Shown: positions 1-8,729 of the stretch, one piece after another | How positions within the stretch are numbered: the first letter of the stretch is position 1 | How the letters are laid out: each line of letters starts with the position of its first letter | Assembly: GCF_014653785.1 (NCBI RefSeq) | Contig: NZ_BNAS01000003.1 | Span: 448,117 to 512,116 of the forward strand | From: Promicromonospora soli | Lineage (GTDB): Bacteria; Actinomycetota; Actinomycetes; Actinomycetales; Cellulomonadaceae | Direction: 5' to 3' | Length of the DNA stretch: 64,000 bases | Position numbers and translations under genes: made by a program | The notes under the pieces: generated by a model | Told to the model about the DNA's origin: nothing | Databases searched by the model: none | Seen by the model: the letters and a program-made list of their open reading frames with translations, nothing else

Positions 1-865
1 GACCTTCAACGGTGCGGGGGACACTCCGGCTACGAAGGTCGAGGTCGCGCGCCGGCGGGCCGCCGGGGAGTTCGTGCGGGAGCCCGGGTCCGACGTCGCC
101 GCGGGCGACGTCGTGCTGCGCGCCGGCACCGTCCTCGCGCCGCACCACGTGGCGGCTGCCGCCGCGTGCGGCATCGCCCGCCTGACTGTCCTGGTGCCGG
201 TCTCGGTGGCGGTCGTGTCCACGGGGAGCGAGCTCGTCCCGCCGGACGGCGAGCCCGGCCCCGGGCAGATCTGGGACGCCAACGGTCCCGCGCTCAGCGC
301 CGCCGTTCGTGCCGCGGGCGGGCGGGTGGGCCTGCGCCTGACCGTGCCCGACGACCCGGAGACCGTGCGCGTCGGGCTGGAGCGCGCGGCCGCGTTGTGC
401 GACCTGGTGCTCACGACCGGGGGCGTCAGCCAGGGCGCGTACGAGGTGGTCAAGGACGCCCTGCCCGAGGTCACGTTCCGCTCCGTGGCGATGCAGCCCG
501 GCGGGCCCCAGGGGTTCGGCCGGATCGCGGGCACGCCCGTGCTCGCCTTCCCGGGCAACCCGGTCAGCGCGCAGGTCTCGTTCGTCGTGTTCCTCCGGGA
601 CGTCCTGCGGCGGGCGGGCGGCCTGCCGCCGGTCGAGCGGGTTCGCGCGGTGCTCGACGACGCCGTCGTCTCGCCGGCCGGGAAGCGGCAGCTGCTGCGG
701 GGGCGGTGGGTGCACGACGCCGGCGCCCAACCGCGCGTCGCGGTCGTCGGCGGGCCGGGGTCGCACCTCGTGGCGTCGATGGCGGCGGCGGACGTGCTGA
801 TCGACGTCCCCGCGGCCGCGACTACGCTCGAACCGGGTGCCGAGGTGGCCGCGTGGCCGCTGTGA
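1..865 (+). CDS. moeA: Molybdopterin molybdenumtransferase MoeA, 3' part (5' end outside window)
   Basis: MoeA inserts molybdate into adenylylated molybdopterin, the last step of molybdenum-cofactor synthesis. The reading frame is open from base 2, so the gene begins upstream of the window and about 287 C-terminal residues are present. Visible MoeA hallmarks are the VSTGSEL segment that opens the MogA-like domain, the DANGPAL segment, the LTTGGVSQGAYE loop, the FPGNPVSAQVSF motif and a C-terminal beta-barrel domain IV. The stop is followed 31 bases later by moaE, so the two are probably cotranscribed. Assignment is secure; only the N-terminus is unseen. Confidence 0.95.
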   Translation, partial: TFNGAGDTPATKVEVARRRAAGEFVREPGSDVAAGDVVLRAGTVLAPHHVAAAAACGIARLTVLVPVSVAVVSTGSELVPPDGEPGPGQIWDANGPALSAAVRAAGGRVGLRLTVPDDPETVRVGLERAAALCDLVLTTGGVSQGAYEVVKDALPEVTFRSVAMQPGGPQGFGRIAGTPVLAFPGNPVSAQVSFVVFLRDVLRRAGGLPPVERVRAVLDDAVVSPAGKRQLLRGRWVHDAGAQPRVAVVGGPGSHLVASMAAADVLIDVPAAATTLEPGAEVAAWPL

Positions 866-896
866 CGTCGCACCGACGGACGACGAGGGATACGTG

Positions 897-1316
897 ATGG
901 ACGAGGTAGTGCGCGTGACGCAGGACGTTCTTGACGAGGCCGTCGGGCGGGCCGTCGAGGCGGCGGTGGCCGCACCCGAGTGCGGTGCCGTGGTCACGTT
1001 CCGCGGCGTGGTGCGCGACGAGGACAGCGGCCGCGACGTCACCAGCCTCGACTACGAGGCGCACCCCGACGCGACCGCCGTCCTGCAAAAAGTGTGTCAG
1101 GCGGTGGCCGCCGAGACCGGCCTGCGGGTAGCCGCCACGCACCGGTACGGGCACCTCGAGGTGGGGGACGTCGCGCTCGTGGCGTCGGCGTCGGCCGGGC
1201 ACCGCAAGGAGGCGTTCGAGGCGTGCTCCCTGCTGGTGGAGCGCATCAAGGCCGAGGTGCCGATCTGGAAGAAGCAGCAGTTCACCGACGGCGAGTCCGA
1301 ATGGGTAGGCCTGTAG
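897..1316 (+). CDS. moaE: Molybdopterin synthase catalytic subunit MoaE
   Basis: MoaE is the large subunit of molybdopterin synthase and transfers sulfur from the MoaD thiocarboxylate to precursor Z. The 139-residue product has the usual family length, with the GAVVTFRGVVRDEDSG opening strand, the conserved HRYGHLEVGD stretch and the C-terminal VPIWKKQQF lysine motif at the active site. I chose the ATG at 897 because GAGGG lies 7 bases upstream; an in-frame GTG at 894 is possible. No moaD is seen nearby. The 3' end overlaps the convergent glycosyltransferase gene by 35 bases. Confidence 0.95.
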   Translation: MDEVVRVTQDVLDEAVGRAVEAAVAAPECGAVVTFRGVVRDEDSGRDVTSLDYEAHPDATAVLQKVCQAVAAETGLRVAATHRYGHLEVGDVALVASASAGHRKEAFEACSLLVERIKAEVPIWKKQQFTDGESEWVGL

Positions 1317-2574
1317 CGATCCGGCGTACCCGCGTGACCGCCCGGCCGATCGTGCGGCCCGGCAGGGTCAGGCTGGGCCTCGAAAGTCCGGAGAGGGTGT
1401 GACCGGGCAGGGTGAGGCCGGGCATGGTCAGGCTCGGCATGCTCAGGCCGGACAGGCTGAGGCTCGGCAGCCGCTGGATCCCGCGCCGCCAGATGCGCTC
1501 CCGCACCGGCGGCGGCGGCACGTCGAGCTGGGCGTAGAACGCCTCGGCGCAGGCCCGCCAGGAGAAGAGCTCGGCGTACCGGCGGGTGTCCTCGCGGGAG
1601 CAGTCGAGCGCGGCGAGGCACGCGGCGCGCAGGTCGTCGTCGACGGCGCCCGCGCCGGAGCCCGGGATGAGGTCGCGGGGGCCGGGCGCGTCGAACCCGG
1701 CCACCGGTGTGCCCGAAGCCATCGCCTCCAGGATGACCAGGCCGAACGTGTCGGTGCGGCTCGGGAAGACGAGCACGTCGGCGTCGGCGAAGTGCTGGGC
1801 CAGGTCGTCGCCCGAGCGGCGCCCCCGGAAGTGCGCGTCGGGGTAGCGGGCCTGCAGGTCGGCGCGGGCGGGGCCGTCGCCGACCACCACCTTCGAGCCA
1901 GGCAGGTCGAGGGCGAGGAACGCCTCGACGTTCTTCTCCACGGCCAGCCTCCCCACGTACAGGAAGATCGGTCCGGGCAGGCCGGCGAACACGCCGCGCT
2001 GCCCGGAGCTTGCGGAGGCGTCGGCGGCGCGACGGCGGGGGTGGAACTGTTCGGTGTCCACGCCGAGGCTCCACGGCGTCACGTTGCGGATGCGCCAGTG
2101 GGTGAGCTGCTCGCGCATGGTCGGCGTCGCGACCAGCACGCGGCCGGACTTGTCGTGGAACCTGCGCATGTACTGGTACCCGGCCCAGAGCGGGATCCAC
2201 GACCAGCGCGCGCTCAGGTACTCGGGAAACTGGGTGTGATAGCTGGACGTGAACGGGAAGCCGAAGTGGTCGCAGACAGCGCGCGCGTACCAGCCGAGCG
2301 GGCCTTCGGTGGCGATGTGTACGGCGTCGGGCGCGAACTCCAGGAACCGCCGTTCCACGTCGTCGCGGGCCAGGATCGGCACGCGGATCTCGGAGTAGGT
2401 GATCAGGGGGATGGTCCGGTAGCCGTCCCAGGGCGTGACCACCTCGACCGCGCAGCCCATCAGGCGCAGCTCGACCACCGTGCGCGAGAGGGCCGTGGCG
2501 ACGCCGTTCACCTGCGGCTCCCAGGCGTCGGTCACGATCATGATGCGATGCGGCCGATCGGTCGCTGTAATCAC
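1282..2574 (-). CDS. GT4-family glycosyltransferase (mannosyltransferase-like)
   Basis: A 430-residue GT-B fold glycosyltransferase of family GT4, probably adding mannose or another hexose to a lipid or envelope glycan. The N-terminus carries TDAWEPQVNGVA, typical of actinobacterial alpha-mannosyltransferases (MgtA/PimB-like), and the C-terminal domain has the sugar-nucleotide motif FPSRTDTFGLVILEAMASGTP with the EX7E-type glutamate. The start is a GTG; an ATG 33 bases downstream is an alternative. Residues about 371-410 form a pentapeptide repeat tail that is not part of the fold, followed by a basic end. The gene lies between moaE and moaA without an evident functional link. Confidence 0.85.
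   Translation of the reverse strand: MITATDRPHRIMIVTDAWEPQVNGVATALSRTVVELRLMGCAVEVVTPWDGYRTIPLITYSEIRVPILARDDVERRFLEFAPDAVHIATEGPLGWYARAVCDHFGFPFTSSYHTQFPEYLSARWSWIPLWAGYQYMRRFHDKSGRVLVATPTMREQLTHWRIRNVTPWSLGVDTEQFHPRRRAADASASSGQRGVFAGLPGPIFLYVGRLAVEKNVEAFLALDLPGSKVVVGDGPARADLQARYPDAHFRGRRSGDDLAQHFADADVLVFPSRTDTFGLVILEAMASGTPVAGFDAPGPRDLIPGSGAGAVDDDLRAACLAALDCSREDTRRYAELFSWRACAEAFYAQLDVPPPPVRERIWRRGIQRLPSLSLSGLSMPSLTMPGLTLPGHTLSGLSRPSLTLPGRTIGRAVTRVRRIATGLPIRTRRR
1345..1464. repeat. 15-bp tandem repeat encoding a pentapeptide tail
   Basis: About eight imperfect 15-bp units inside the 3' end of the glycosyltransferase gene, of the type GCCGGGCATGGTCAG on the plus strand. They encode degenerate pentads such as GLTLP, GHTLS, GLSRP and SLTLP. 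Unit number can change by slippage without a frameshift. Confidence 0.8.
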
Positions 2575-2632
2575 GGGCGTGATTCAACCACGTCCGCCCG
2601 GAAAGCCCGTAAGACGCCCACAGCCAGAGGGG

Positions 2633-3790
2633 TCAGCCGCCGATGGCGCCCATGCTGCGCTGGGTCTCGGCGAACGCGTCGGCCGCCAGCTCGACGGCGT
2701 CGCTGCCGTGCGCGCGGGGCTTGGCCCACATTGCGGCGCGCCACGCGTCGCCGACCTCGTCGTCCGTGGCGCCCTTGCGCAGCAGCGCCTTCAGGTCGGT
2801 CTCCTCGTTGCCGAACAGGCACGACCGGACGGTGCCCTCGGCCGTCAGCCGGGTGCGGTCGCAGGCCCCGCAGAACGAGCGGGTCACCGACGCGATGATC
2901 CCGACGGTGGCCGGGCCGTCGTCGACCAGCCACTCCTCCGCCGGGGCCGACGGGTCCTCGCGGCCCGCCGGGGTGAGCGTGAAGCGGGACTGCAGCACGC
3001 CCAGCAGGTCGGCGGCGCTCACGACGTCGTCGCGCGTCCACTGCCCGTCGGCGTCGAGCGGCATCTCCTCGATGAAGCGCAGGTTGCAGCGGTGTTCTAC
3101 GGCCCAGGCGAGCAGGTCGGCCGCGCCCACCAGGGTCTCGGGCAGGAGCACCGCGTTGATCTTGACCGGCGCCAGCCCGGCGGCGAGGGCCGCGCGGATC
3201 CCCTTGAGCACGTCGTCGAGGCGGTCGCGCCGCGTCAGGGTCGCGAACGCCTCCCGGTCCACCGTGTCCAGCGAGACGTTGACGCGGTCCAGCCCGGCCG
3301 CGACCAGGGCGTCCACACGCTTGTCGAGCCCGAGCGCGTTGGAGGTCATGGCGATGCGGACGCGCTCGGGGGCCGCGCGAGGGCCCGACGGCGACGGGGT
3401 CGCCCCGGAGCCGCGGACGGCGGCCATGCCGTCGTCGGCCGCGGTCCGCGCCGCGCCGATGATCTGCTCCAGGTCGCGCCGCATGAGGGGCTCGCCGCCG
3501 GTGAACCGGATGTCGCGGATGCCGAGGTCGCGGACGCCGATGCCGACGAGCCGGCCGATCTCGTCCGGCGTCATCAGCTCGTCGCGCGGCACGAGGGGCA
3601 GGCCCTCGGCGGGCATGCAGTAGGTGCAGCGCAGCGAGCACGCAGTCGTGATCGAGACGCGCAGGTCACGCGCGACGCGCCCGTACCGGTCGACGAGCAG
3701 CGGGGTCTCGGGGCGCGGTTTGCCCCCCGGGGCGGCGGCCCGCCGGGGCACGCCGCGCACCGACGGGATCCCGAGAGTGACAGCGGCCAT
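2633..3790 (-). CDS. moaA: GTP 3',8-cyclase MoaA
   Basis: Radical-SAM enzyme that converts GTP to (8S)-3',8-cyclo-7,8-dihydroguanosine triphosphate, the first step of molybdenum-cofactor synthesis. The 385-residue protein has the N-terminal cluster motif CSLRCTYC (Cys51, 55, 58), the SAM motif TGGEPLMR, the second cluster CGAC followed 13 residues later by another Cys (C-x2-C-x13-C), and the C-terminal Gly-Gly required for GTP cyclisation. About 25 extra residues, rich in Gly, Pro and Ser, lie between the LEQII helix and the MTSNA strand. The start is the ATG at 3790, because the downstream protein begins with the normal actinobacterial extension. It is oriented opposite to moeA-moaE. Confidence 0.96.
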   Translation of the reverse strand: MAAVTLGIPSVRGVPRRAAAPGGKPRPETPLLVDRYGRVARDLRVSITTACSLRCTYCMPAEGLPLVPRDELMTPDEIGRLVGIGVRDLGIRDIRFTGGEPLMRRDLEQIIGAARTAADDGMAAVRGSGATPSPSGPRAAPERVRIAMTSNALGLDKRVDALVAAGLDRVNVSLDTVDREAFATLTRRDRLDDVLKGIRAALAAGLAPVKINAVLLPETLVGAADLLAWAVEHRCNLRFIEEMPLDADGQWTRDDVVSAADLLGVLQSRFTLTPAGREDPSAPAEEWLVDDGPATVGIIASVTRSFCGACDRTRLTAEGTVRSCLFGNEETDLKALLRKGATDDEVGDAWRAAMWAKPRAHGSDAVELAADAFAETQRSMGAIGG

Positions 3791-3846
3791 TCCCCGAGAG
3801 TAGTCCAGCCCGTACCGCTGCCCGCTGGCCCGACCACCTGTCGGCA

Positions 3847-5283
3847 CTACACCCACGCGAGCGCGTCGAGCAGCTTCTGGGCGATCTCTAGGTCGTCCCG
3901 CTGGTCCCGGTCGGCGTCGTCGGCCGGCAGCGCGGCGGCCAGCTCGAGCGCGTCGTTCAGCGGTCCAGCGGGCAGCACGACACCGCGCTGGCGGAGCAGC
4001 CGCACGGCTCCGACCAGCTCGCAGGCGAGCAGCGTCCGGTAGGCGGCGACCGCCCGTTCCGCCTGGACGACGGCCTGCGATGCGAAGCTCGCGTCCTCCT
4101 CGGCGCCGCGGGAGAGCACGACGGTGCCGAGCGAGGCGGGCTGCGCCGCCGCGCGCAGCTCGCCGAGTGCGCTCGCGGCGACGTACTCGACCATCATCAG
4201 GCCCGAGGCGCCCACCTGACCCGTCGCGAGGAACGGCCGGAGCCCGGTGAGGGCGGGCTCGTTGAGCATCCCGATCCGGGACATCACGAGCGGCCCGGTC
4301 TGGGCGAGGGCGAGGTTGCACCCGTCCAGCGCCAGCCCGAGCGCGGCCTGGTGGAAGGCGCCGTGGTGGACCACGGCTTCGCCGGCCAGGTCGAACAGCG
4401 GGTTCTCCTGCGCGACGCCGAGGACCCGGCCCGCCTGCTCGGCCAGCACCCCGAGCGCGTGCGTGAAGGCTCCCTGGCTGATCGGGAACGCCCGCAGCCC
4501 GAAGGCGTCTTGGATCCGGGCCGGCGGCACCGCGGACTGCCCCGTGGGCCCGGCCGGGACCTCCAGCAGGCGCCGCGCACGTTCGGCCACGACGTCCACC
4601 CCGGGGGCGGCAGCGGCTCGCACGGCGGCGGGCGAGAGAACCGACGGGTTGCCGTCGAGCCCGCGGAAGCTGAGCGCGTAGACGGCAGCGGCGGCACGGT
4701 CGAGCCGGCCGAGGGCGTCGACCACGAGGCAGGTGCGCCCGATCGTGAGGGCGTTCGAGCTGATGAACGGCAGCGCGCTGTCGCTGCTCCAGGGCCCCAT
4801 GGGCTCGAGCGGCCCCGTCGCCGGGCGCTCGCCCATGAGGGTCAGGGCGGTGCCGGCCAGTGCCCCGAGGTCGCCGGTACCGATCGAGGCGTGCGCGCGG
4901 ACGGTGGGCAGGGCATTCCCGTTCAGCATCCCCTCCAGCGCGCGCAGCACCGCCGGGTCCACGCCCGACCCGGCCGTGCAGAGCTGGTTGAGCCGCACCG
5001 CGAGCATCGCCCGCACCGCCCGTTCGGGCAGCTCCGGGCCTGCGTCCACCGCGTGGCTGCGCAAGAGCCGGAGCCCGTGGGCATCGTCGTCGACGACGGC
5101 GGCGGACTTGTTCGCGCCCACGCCCGTCGTCCGGCCGTAGATCGGCACCTCCGCGCTCAGCCGGCGCGTCAGCTCGTGCGCCCGGCCCACTTCCTCGATC
5201 GCGGCGTCGGGCACACGCGCGCGCCCGCCGTCGGCGACGGCGACCACGTCCGCCAGTACTGCGCTCCCGCCAAGCTCGATCAT
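3847..5283 (-). CDS. Histidine/aromatic ammonia-lyase family protein with altered MIO triad
   Basis: A 478-residue member of the HAL/PAL superfamily. The loop [12 protein letters not shown] (catalytic Tyr49) and the long helical core are present. However, the segment that normally reads GSVGASGDL is SIGTGDL here (residues 133-139), so the Ala-Ser-Gly triad that cyclises to MIO is Gly-Thr-Gly or, depending on alignment, one residue short. The conserved QDAY tyrosine is Phe261. It may be a MIO-free lyase or mutase, or a binding protein. The start is the ATG at 5283, with GAAAGG 9 bases upstream; a GTG at 5322 is possible. It diverges from the IclR gene, suggesting control by it. Family assignment is firm, substrate unknown. 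Confidence 0.8.
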   Translation of the reverse strand: MIELGGSAVLADVVAVADGGRARVPDAAIEEVGRAHELTRRLSAEVPIYGRTTGVGANKSAAVVDDDAHGLRLLRSHAVDAGPELPERAVRAMLAVRLNQLCTAGSGVDPAVLRALEGMLNGNALPTVRAHASIGTGDLGALAGTALTLMGERPATGPLEPMGPWSSDSALPFISSNALTIGRTCLVVDALGRLDRAAAAVYALSFRGLDGNPSVLSPAAVRAAAAPGVDVVAERARRLLEVPAGPTGQSAVPPARIQDAFGLRAFPISQGAFTHALGVLAEQAGRVLGVAQENPLFDLAGEAVVHHGAFHQAALGLALDGCNLALAQTGPLVMSRIGMLNEPALTGLRPFLATGQVGASGLMMVEYVAASALGELRAAAQPASLGTVVLSRGAEEDASFASQAVVQAERAVAAYRTLLACELVGAVRLLRQRGVVLPAGPLNDALELAAALPADDADRDQRDDLEIAQKLLDALAWV

Positions 5284-5325
5284 CGGCGCGGCCCTTTCTC
5301 TTGTGTCCCGTGTATCCACCACCTG

Positions 5326-5390
5326 CCATTGTGCCGGTCAGAGTAGTGCCGCCCAGTGGCAAGAGAGTTTTACACAGTGGCAATGTGCTG
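5326..5390. promoter_or_regulatory. Candidate operator region between HAL-like gene and iclR
   Basis: The 197-bp divergent spacer 5284-5480 is less GC-rich than its surroundings and carries two exact copies of CAGTGGCAA (5354-5362 and 5375-5383), 21 bp apart, which is two helical turns. A related ATTGTGCC lies upstream. The arrangement fits a regulator binding one DNA face, plausibly the adjacent IclR protein. No confident -35/-10 pair was identified. Confidence 0.45.
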
Positions 5391-5480
5391 GCGATCTGCC
5401 GAAAACTCCCGGCCCCTACTTTCGCTGGAGAAAGTTCGACGCAGGACACGGCAGCACACGACGCGTGGAGGGACCCAGAC

Positions 5481-6161
5481 ATGGCAGAGGCCGGGACCAG
5501 GACAGCCGAGCGGGTGCTCGCGCTCCTCGCCGTGGTCTGCGAGCGGGGGCGGGCCAACCTCTCCGAGGCGGCCCGCGCCACCGGGCTCGCACCCAGCACC
5601 GCCCTGCGGCTGCTGCGCACGCTGGAGGGCGCGGGGTTCGTCCGCCGGGACGACGACGCCTCGTTCACGCCGGGCGGGCGGATCATCCAGCTCGGCGCGC
5701 AGGCGCTGAGCAACGAGTCTCTTGTCGACCTCGCGCGACCCGCGATGAAGACGCTAGCGGAAGCGACCGGCGAGTCCGTGTACCTGAGCAGCATCGGCCA
5801 CCACGAGACCGCGCTCTACATCGCCATCGTCGAGGGCTCGCACTCGATCCGGCATCGAAGCTGGGTGGGCGGCACCATCCCGCTGGACGGTACGGCCGCG
5901 GGGCAGGCCCTCACCGGCGCGGTCCCGCCCGGGTCCTGGGCGCTCGTCAGGAGCGGCGTCGAGAGCGACGTCACCGGGATCGCCGCACCGATCCAGGTGG
6001 GCCGGCGCGTGGTCGCCGCCATGAGCCTCGTCGTCCCGAGCTACCGGCTGAGCGAGGACGACGCGGCCCGCTACGGGCGGCTGCTCGCCGCCGAGGTCGC
6101 CACCATCTCGTCGGAGCTCGGTGGTCCGGCGGGCCAGAACCTCGAAGGAGCCACGGCATGA
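5481..6161 (+). CDS. IclR-family transcriptional regulator
   Basis: A 226-residue IclR regulator, normally a dimeric repressor or activator that senses a small carboxylic acid. The N-terminal winged helix-turn-helix spans about residues 5-65 ([21 protein letters not shown]), followed by the GAF-like effector domain containing [20 protein letters not shown] and a C-terminal [13 protein letters not shown] segment. I chose the ATG at 5481, preceded 8 bases upstream by GGAGGG. Its stop overlaps the start of the ABC ATPase gene (ATGA), so the regulator is the first gene of the importer/catabolic operon. IclR proteins commonly control hut and aromatic-acid operons. Confidence 0.9.
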   Translation: MAEAGTRTAERVLALLAVVCERGRANLSEAARATGLAPSTALRLLRTLEGAGFVRRDDDASFTPGGRIIQLGAQALSNESLVDLARPAMKTLAEATGESVYLSSIGHHETALYIAIVEGSHSIRHRSWVGGTIPLDGTAAGQALTGAVPPGSWALVRSGVESDVTGIAAPIQVGRRVVAAMSLVVPSYRLSEDDAARYGRLLAAEVATISSELGGPAGQNLEGATA

Positions 6162-7279
6162 TCACGTTCGAGCACGTCTCCAAGGTGTACCCCGACGGAA
6201 CGCACGCGGTGCACGACCTCACCTTCGACGCCCCGACCGGCAAGCTGACGGTGCTGGTGGGTCCTTCGGGCTGCGGGAAGACCACCTCGCTGCGCATGGT
6301 GAACCGACTCATCCGTCCCACGTCCGGCGACATCCTGCTCGACGGCGAATCGACCAATGGCATGGACGAGGCGCTGCTCCGGCGTCGCATCGGCTACGTG
6401 ATCCAGCATGCGGGCCTCTTCCCGCACCGCACCGTTCTCGACAACGTCGCTGCGACCCCACGGCTCTCCGGAGCATCCAAGCGCCAAGCGCGGCTGATCG
6501 CCGGTGAGCTCCTCGAACGCGTAGGGCTGCCCGCCACCTTCGCCTCCCGATATCCGTGGCAGTTGTCGGGCGGTCAGCAGCAACGCGTCGGCGTCGCTCG
6601 CGCGCTCGCCTCCGACCCCGACTTCATGCTGATGGACGAACCGTTCAGCGCCGTCGATCCCGTCGTCCGGAGCCAGCTGCAGGACGAGTTCCTGCGACTA
6701 CAGCGCGAGATCGGCAAGACCATAATCATGGTCACGCACGACATCGACGAGGCGCTCAAGCTCGGCGACCAGGTCGCCGTTCTGCGCACTGGCGGCAAGC
6801 TCGCTCAGCTCGCCACCCCCGAGGAGCTGCTGACCGCTCCCGCGGACGCCTTCGTGGCCGACTTCGTGGGACGCGACCGCGGGTATCGATCGCTCGGCTT
6901 CGTCGCCGCCGCTCCCGGTCTCGTGGTGCGCTCCGAACCCTCGGTGCCGATCGGCAGCAGCGTCGAGGACGCGCGGGCCGCCACCGACGACGACTGGCTG
7001 CTCGTCGTCGACGAACGCGCACATCCGCTGGGGTGGGTCGAACCGCGCACACTGCGCGCTCCGATCTCCTTCAGCGACCTCAACCTCAGTGGAACCGTGG
7101 CACACCGCACGGGAACGATGCGCCATGTTCTCGACGCCAGCCTCAGCGCGCCGAGCCGGCGCGGAGTCCTGGTGGACGAGGACGGCGCCCTGGTGGGCTC
7201 AGTGACGGCCGCCGAGGTCGTCGGGTCCCTTGCCGAGATCCACGCCGCCGGCGTCACGACCGGGGGCACCGCCTCATGA
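6158..7279 (+). CDS. OpuC/ProV-type quaternary-amine ABC importer, ATPase subunit with CBS region
   Basis: ATP-binding subunit of an osmoprotectant/betaine-type importer, 373 residues. Walker A (GPSGCGKT), Q-loop, signature LSGGQQQRVGVARAL, Walker B (FMLMDEPFSAVDP) and switch His are all present. After residue 240 there is a CBS-domain region, as in OpuCA, ending VLVDEDGALVGSVTAAEV. The start ATG overlaps the IclR stop and has GAAGGAG 7 bases upstream. It is followed with ATGA overlaps by two permease genes. From this gene on, third-position usage looks slightly less GC-extreme than in the flanking genes, compatible with acquisition, though I have not measured it. Confidence 0.9.
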   Translation: MITFEHVSKVYPDGTHAVHDLTFDAPTGKLTVLVGPSGCGKTTSLRMVNRLIRPTSGDILLDGESTNGMDEALLRRRIGYVIQHAGLFPHRTVLDNVAATPRLSGASKRQARLIAGELLERVGLPATFASRYPWQLSGGQQQRVGVARALASDPDFMLMDEPFSAVDPVVRSQLQDEFLRLQREIGKTIIMVTHDIDEALKLGDQVAVLRTGGKLAQLATPEELLTAPADAFVADFVGRDRGYRSLGFVAAAPGLVVRSEPSVPIGSSVEDARAATDDDWLLVVDERAHPLGWVEPRTLRAPISFSDLNLSGTVAHRTGTMRHVLDASLSAPSRRGVLVDEDGALVGSVTAAEVVGSLAEIHAAGVTTGGTAS

Positions 7280-7926
7280 ACCTCGACTGGATCGTGCGGG
7301 AATCCGACTCCATCCTCGTCCTGCTGGTGTGGCACCTCGGGCTGTCGGTCGTCCCCGTTGTCATCGGCCTTGCCATGGCACTACCACTCGGATGGGTCGC
7401 GCACCGCAGCGGCGCGTTCAAATCGGTAGTCCTCGGGACGACAGGTCTGCTCTACACCGTCCCCTCGCTCGCACTGTTCGTCATGCTGCCGTCGATCCTT
7501 GGCACCCGCATCCTCGACCCCCTCAATGTGGTCGTCGCTCTCACCGTCTACACGGTCGCTCTGCTCGTGCGCACCGTGTCGGACGGCCTCGACTCGGTGC
7601 CGGTGGAGACCGTGCAGGCCGCTCAGGCGATGGGATACCGGACTCTGCAGCGCCTTGTGTCCGTGGAGCTCCCCGTGGCCGTGCCGGTGATTGCGGCGGG
7701 CCTGCGCGTCGCCGTCGTCTCGAACGTGAGCGTGGTCTCCATCGCGGCGCTGATCGGCACCCAGCAGCTCGGGCTGCTGTTCACGCAGGGCGCGCAGCTT
7801 CGATTCCTCACACCGATCATCGTGGGCATCGTGCTCTGCCTGGTGCTCGCGGTCGTGCTCGATGGTCTCGTCGTGCTGCTTGCTCGCAGGCTCACGCCCT
7901 GGACGCCGAGGGCGGTGCACGCATGA
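7276..7926 (+). CDS. OpuC-type ABC importer permease 1
   Basis: A 216-residue integral membrane protein of the OpuBB/OpuCB type with about five to six hydrophobic segments and the cytoplasmic EAA-like loop VETVQAAQAMGYRTLQRLVSVELPVA that contacts the ATPase. The GLLYTVPSLALF segment is typical of betaine and choline importers. The start ATG overlaps the ATPase stop and its own stop overlaps the next permease, so subunits are translationally coupled. The pair of short permeases plus a separate lipoprotein is the OpuB/OpuC arrangement, rather than the fused permease-binding protein known from some ergothioneine importers. Confidence 0.9.
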   Translation: MNLDWIVRESDSILVLLVWHLGLSVVPVVIGLAMALPLGWVAHRSGAFKSVVLGTTGLLYTVPSLALFVMLPSILGTRILDPLNVVVALTVYTVALLVRTVSDGLDSVPVETVQAAQAMGYRTLQRLVSVELPVAVPVIAAGLRVAVVSNVSVVSIAALIGTQQLGLLFTQGAQLRFLTPIIVGIVLCLVLAVVLDGLVVLLARRLTPWTPRAVHA

Positions 7927-8642
7927 TCGACTATCTCCTCGACCCGGCGCACTGGACCGGCAGCGACAGCATCGGCACACTCCTGGTGCAGCATCTGATC
8001 TACACCGGCCTCTCGCTGCTCGTCGCAGCTGTCATCGGGGTGCCGATCGGTCTCTACGTGGGCCATACCGGCAAGGGCACGTTCTTCATCGCAGGTGTCG
8101 CCAACGCTTTGCGGGCCTTGCCGACACTCGGCCTGGTCATCCTGCTGGTCATCGTCATCGCCCCGGCGTTTGCCTCGGAGCTGGCCTTCGTGATCCCCAG
8201 TCTCATCGTTCTGGTGCTGCTGGCCATCCCCCCGATCATGACGAACACGTACGCGGGCGTCCGCGCCGTCGACGCCGCCGCGGTCGACGCGGCGGTCGGG
8301 ATGGGCTATCGGCCGCTGAAGGTGCTCTTCGCGGTGCAGGTGCCGTGCGCACTACCCCTCATCCTGTCCGGCTTCCGCGGAGCCACCCTGCAGGTCATCT
8401 CGACGGCCACGATCGCCGCTTACGTCTCACTGGGCGGTCTCGGCCGGCTGATCATCGACGGCCGAGCGCAGAACGACTACGACCAGATGCTCGCCGGAGC
8501 CGTACTCGTCGCTGCCCTCGCGCTGCTGGTCGATCTCGGCATCGGCCTGATCGGGCGGTTCGCGGTGTCTCCCGGGCTCACCCGCCGCCGCATCCGCGCC
8601 ACTGCCGCTCAACCGGTTCTCGCGACGACTGCGACCGCCTGA
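7923..8642 (+). CDS. OpuC-type ABC importer permease 2
   Basis: Second membrane subunit, 239 residues, with a hydrophobic core and the EAA loop AAAVDAAVGMGYRPLKVLFAVQVPCALP. NALRALPTLGLVILL matches the OpuBD/OpuCD family. It starts in an ATGA overlap with permease 1. The C-terminus is a short polar tail. Downstream there is an 87-base spacer containing three tandem 14-bp repeats before the binding-protein gene. Confidence 0.9.
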   Translation: MIDYLLDPAHWTGSDSIGTLLVQHLIYTGLSLLVAAVIGVPIGLYVGHTGKGTFFIAGVANALRALPTLGLVILLVIVIAPAFASELAFVIPSLIVLVLLAIPPIMTNTYAGVRAVDAAAVDAAVGMGYRPLKVLFAVQVPCALPLILSGFRGATLQVISTATIAAYVSLGGLGRLIIDGRAQNDYDQMLAGAVLVAALALLVDLGIGLIGRFAVSPGLTRRRIRATAAQPVLATTATA

Positions 8643-8674
8643 CTCCCCTTCTCCCCTCAGTTCCCTCGCTCCAT

Positions 8675-8716
8675 CCCTTCACATCCGACCCTTCACATCC
8701 GACCCTTCACATCCGA
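8675..8716. repeat. Three perfect 14-bp tandem repeats ahead of the binding-protein gene
   Basis: The unit CCCTTCACATCCGA occurs three times head to tail (8675-8688, 8689-8702, 8703-8716) and ends directly before the AAAGGA ribosome site of the binding-protein gene at 8730. The preceding bases are also pyrimidine-rich, giving an unstructured C/T-rich leader. A role in boosting or tuning binding-protein expression over the permeases is possible but unproven. Confidence 0.85.
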
Positions 8717-8729
8717 CCAAAGGACAGCA

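Noticed and set aside
5284-5322. GTG 5322 as start of the first HAL-like gene
   Set aside because: It adds 13 charged residues absent from the family and has no ribosome site, whereas ATG 5283 has GAAAGG at a good distance.
2633-5794. A single minus-strand frame of 1053 codons running through moaA and on across the HAL-like gene region
   Set aside because: Only the part up to 3790 matches MoaA; upstream it is an Arg/Ala/Gly-rich out-of-frame shadow of the HAL-like gene, typical of high-GC DNA. It is not a fusion protein.
8675-8716. CRISPR array
   Set aside because: The three repeats are directly contiguous with no spacers and no cas genes are present.
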